DNA of 7,743 nucleotides from JAZNQL01 sp045590155 (GTDB lineage: Bacteria > Bacillota > Clostridia > UMGS1883 > UMGS1540): NCBI GenBank assembly GCA_045590155.1, contig JAZNQL010000034.1, positions 1 through 7,743 on the forward strand, in the 5' to 3' direction. Under the pieces are notes generated by a model. That model was given only the letters and a program-made list of their open reading frames with translations. It was not told the origin of the DNA and did no database searches. The position numbers were made by a program, and so were the translations under genes. Shown here piece by piece: positions 5,774 to 7,743 of this stretch (the first letter of the stretch is position 1; every line of letters begins with the position of its first letter).

Positions 5774-6856
5774 ATGTCAAAAAAAACTAAAAGAATTATA
5801 GGAGTATCAATCCTTGCAGCACTGATAATTGCACTTGTTTATTATGCATTTGTTCCGGGGCTTGTAATAGTGTTGCCTTTTGTTATAGCATATATAATTG
5901 CAAGGATAATTGACCCGGCGGTACGCTTTTTTAATGAAAAACTTAAAATACCCAGAAAAATAGCATCTGTTTTTATGATTTTGGTAACAGCTGTTATTTT
6001 AGGAAGCATAATTACTTTTATTGGGACAAACCTTGTAAAAGAAATAAAAGCGCTTATATATCAGCGCAACGAAATAATCGGCTGGCTTCAAAGTACCTGG
6101 CTTTCGCTTGCAGACTTTATGCAGGACAGATTTGGGAACAGTTTTGAGCTTTTTATAAACGAAAACATAAATTTTTCAAAAATATCAAGCTATGTTTTAG
6201 AATATGCAAAACCTATTTTGCAGGGAACAGTTTCGTTTGCGGTAAGCCTCCCCTCGGTACTGCTTTTTGTTGTAGTTACGATTATGTCAACCTACTTTAT
6301 GAGCAGTGACAGAGAAAGGGTGTCCCGTGCAATCTACCGTTCTCTTCCCAAAAAGCTCCGTGCATATCTTTTGAATATGAATAAAGAGCTCGGTCAGACT
6401 TTACTTGCCTATCTTCGTGCCCAGCTTATAATGCTTTGCATAACCTTTGCAGAGCTTACAATAGGTTTTACTCTTATAGGCGGTTCAATAGCAGATTATG
6501 CAATTATACTCGGAATATGCATAGCTTTGGTTGATGTATTACCTGTTTTCGGCACAGGCACAGTTCTTATCCCGTGGTCGCTTTATATGTTTGTATTCGG
6601 CGATTTTAAAACAGGGTTATTCCTTTTAAGCATTTATATTGTATGCCTTGTTGTAAGACAAACGCTTGAACCTAAAATAGTAAGTCAGCAAATAGGTATG
6701 CATCCGCTTATCACACTTTTTGCAATGTATGTGGGTGCAAAGCTTATAGGTGTATTTGGTCTTATTTTAGGACCTATACTTGCAGTAATAATAAAGAAAA
6801 CGGCAGATGCAGGCGTTTTTGCCGACATATGGAAATATATTAACGTACAGGAATAA
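5774..6856 (+). CDS. ytvI: AI-2E-family membrane protein, sporulation protein YtvI type
   Basis: This is a polytopic membrane protein of 360 residues in the AI-2E transporter (UPF0118) family, nearest to the YtvI subgroup found in spore-forming Firmicutes. Hydrophobic segments are visible at about 8-27, 29-45, 60-80, 149-168, 208-229, 233-249, 252-268, 272-288 and 303-335, separated by a soluble region at about 85-148. Family landmarks are YLRAQLIMLCITFAELTIGF (203-222), DVLPVFGTGTVLIPW (244-258), RQTLEPK (285-291) and the end FGLILGPILAVIIKK. The ATG at 5774 is chosen because AGGAGA sits at 5763-5768; the earlier in-frame TTG at 5753 has no such site. The gene lies 22 bases after the PGM-like gene. 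YtvI is linked to sporulation by annotation but its transported substrate is unknown, and the family also includes Na+/H+ antiporter-like members. No sporulation sigma-factor promoter was seen before it. Confidence 0.85.
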   Translation: MSKKTKRIIGVSILAALIIALVYYAFVPGLVIVLPFVIAYIIARIIDPAVRFFNEKLKIPRKIASVFMILVTAVILGSIITFIGTNLVKEIKALIYQRNEIIGWLQSTWLSLADFMQDRFGNSFELFINENINFSKISSYVLEYAKPILQGTVSFAVSLPSVLLFVVVTIMSTYFMSSDRERVSRAIYRSLPKKLRAYLLNMNKELGQTLLAYLRAQLIMLCITFAELTIGFTLIGGSIADYAIILGICIALVDVLPVFGTGTVLIPWSLYMFVFGDFKTGLFLLSIYIVCLVVRQTLEPKIVSQQIGMHPLITLFAMYVGAKLIGVFGLILGPILAVIIKKTADAGVFADIWKYINVQE

Positions 6857-6860
6857 AACA

Positions 6861-7743
6861 ATGAAAAAGCTATCACTTACCGTTCCAACTCTTTTGGGAA
6901 CAGAATCCATTATTGCGGGAGAAATAAAAAATCTGGGTTACGAGCCCGAAACAATATGCGATGGAAGCGTAACCTTTACAGGCGATGCCGAGGCAATATG
7001 CATAGCAAATATAAACCTTCGCTCTGCCGAAAGGGTAATGATAAAAATGGCAGAGTTTCCTGCCCGCACCTTTGAAGAACTGTTTGAAGGTGTAAAAAGA
7101 ATACGCTGGGAAGACTTTGTTGACCGATTTGATGCATTCCCGGTAAAGGGACATTCTTTAAAATCGCAGCTTTCATCTGTTCCTGCCTGTCAGGCAATTA
7201 TAAAAAAGGCAATAGTTTCAAGACTTTCGCCGGTTTACGGCATTACAGGCACATTTGAAGAAACGGGCGCACTCTTCCCCATACAGTTTGCTCTTTTTAA
7301 AGATATATGCACAATTTATATAGATACCTCGGGCAGTAACCTCTACAAAAGGGGATATCGTACCGAAAGCGTGCTTGCCCCCATGCGAGAAACGCTTGCA
7401 TTTTCAATGGTTGATATGAGCTTTTGGCGAGGGGACAGACCCTTTTTAGACCCCTTCTGCGGAAGCGGAACAATCCCCATCGAGGCGGCTTTGTATGCAA
7501 AAAAAATCGCACCGGGACTTCGCCGCAGTTTTGTCAGCGAAAAATGGCGTATAATGGGCGAGGGACTGTATGAAGATGTAAGGGAAGAGGCGAGAAGCCT
7601 TGAGGACAGAGAGCTTCAGCCCATAATTTTTGCTTCCGACATAGACCCGCAGGCTGTTGCACTTGCGAAGGAGAATGCAAAAAAGGCAGGCGTTGATAAA
7701 TATATCCGTTTTTCCGTATGTGATGCATCAAAGGCACCTCTTT
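6861..7743 (+). CDS. THUMP-domain class I SAM-dependent RNA methyltransferase (3'-truncated), YpsC/RlmL-like
   Basis: This probable N2-guanosine rRNA methyltransferase is open through the window edge, with 294 full codons visible and no stop. The N-terminal region (about 1-60) is followed by a THUMP RNA-binding region to about 155, including the conserved ALFKDICTIYIDTSG, GSNLYKRGYR (157-166) and a proline-containing APMRETLA (173-180). The Rossmann methyltransferase domain starts with motif I, DPFCGSGTIPIEAA (197-210). It continues with the SAM-ribose acidic motif ASDIDPQAV (258-266) and CDAS (287-290). The catalytic (N/D)PPY motif should lie just beyond the edge. The start ATG is four bases after the ytvI stop, with AGGA at 6849-6852 as a moderate ribosome binding site. 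By homology it belongs with Bacillus YpsC and the N-terminal half of E. coli RlmL (m2G2445 of 23S rRNA). The exact target nucleotide is not provable here. Family length is about 370-380 residues. Confidence 0.92.
   Translation, partial: MKKLSLTVPTLLGTESIIAGEIKNLGYEPETICDGSVTFTGDAEAICIANINLRSAERVMIKMAEFPARTFEELFEGVKRIRWEDFVDRFDAFPVKGHSLKSQLSSVPACQAIIKKAIVSRLSPVYGITGTFEETGALFPIQFALFKDICTIYIDTSGSNLYKRGYRTESVLAPMRETLAFSMVDMSFWRGDRPFLDPFCGSGTIPIEAALYAKKIAPGLRRSFVSEKWRIMGEGLYEDVREEARSLEDRELQPIIFASDIDPQAVALAKENAKKAGVDKYIRFSVCDASKAPL

Overview
The window is an AT-rich stretch with every recognisable gene on the + strand. It looks like chromosomal DNA of an anaerobic Clostridia-type Firmicute. This rests on the strong AAGGAG-type ribosome binding sites, heavy use of ATA, AAA and GAA codons, a UPF0735 ACT-domain protein, a YtvI-type sporulation membrane protein, a DUF4430 lipoprotein and a Bacillus/Clostridium-style lysC. 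The species cannot be read from the sequence. I saw no mobile element, CRISPR array, tRNA or rRNA, and no gene-free stretch longer than about 100 bases.

Region 1 (1-892) holds the 3' part of a HAD-superfamily phosphatase of the phosphoglycolate phosphatase type, which enters from the left edge. It is followed after 16 bases by a small lipoprotein with a DUF4430 domain. Region 2 (893-995) is the only real intergenic region. It carries a perfect consensus SigA promoter (TTGACA, 17 bp, TATAAT), a short leader and a strong ribosome binding site.

Region 3 (996-5751) reads as a threonine/aspartate-family operon: a helix-turn-helix-like plus ACT-domain protein, homoserine dehydrogenase (hom), aspartate kinase (lysC), a SpoU-family 23S rRNA 2'-O-methyltransferase (rlmB type) and a phosphoglycerate-mutase-like metalloenzyme. 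Spacings are a 1-base overlap, 25 bases, 2 bases and a 4-base overlap, so co-transcription is likely. Region 4 (5774-7743) continues in the same direction with a YtvI-type membrane protein and a THUMP-domain RNA methyltransferase cut by the right edge.

The most interesting reading is metabolic. LysC makes aspartyl phosphate and Hom makes homoserine, but no GHMP-type homoserine kinase (thrB) is in the window. The phosphoglycerate-mutase-like gene sits where thrB would be expected and resembles the family proposed to be a non-orthologous homoserine kinase. Regulation also looks unusual. Hom has a shrunken C-terminal regulatory region, while a separate ACT protein is translationally coupled to it. 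LysC has a strong internal ribosome binding site before a GTG at codon 246, which would make a separate ACT-only beta subunit as in Bacillus subtilis aspartokinase II. Aspartate-semialdehyde dehydrogenase and threonine synthase are not in the window.
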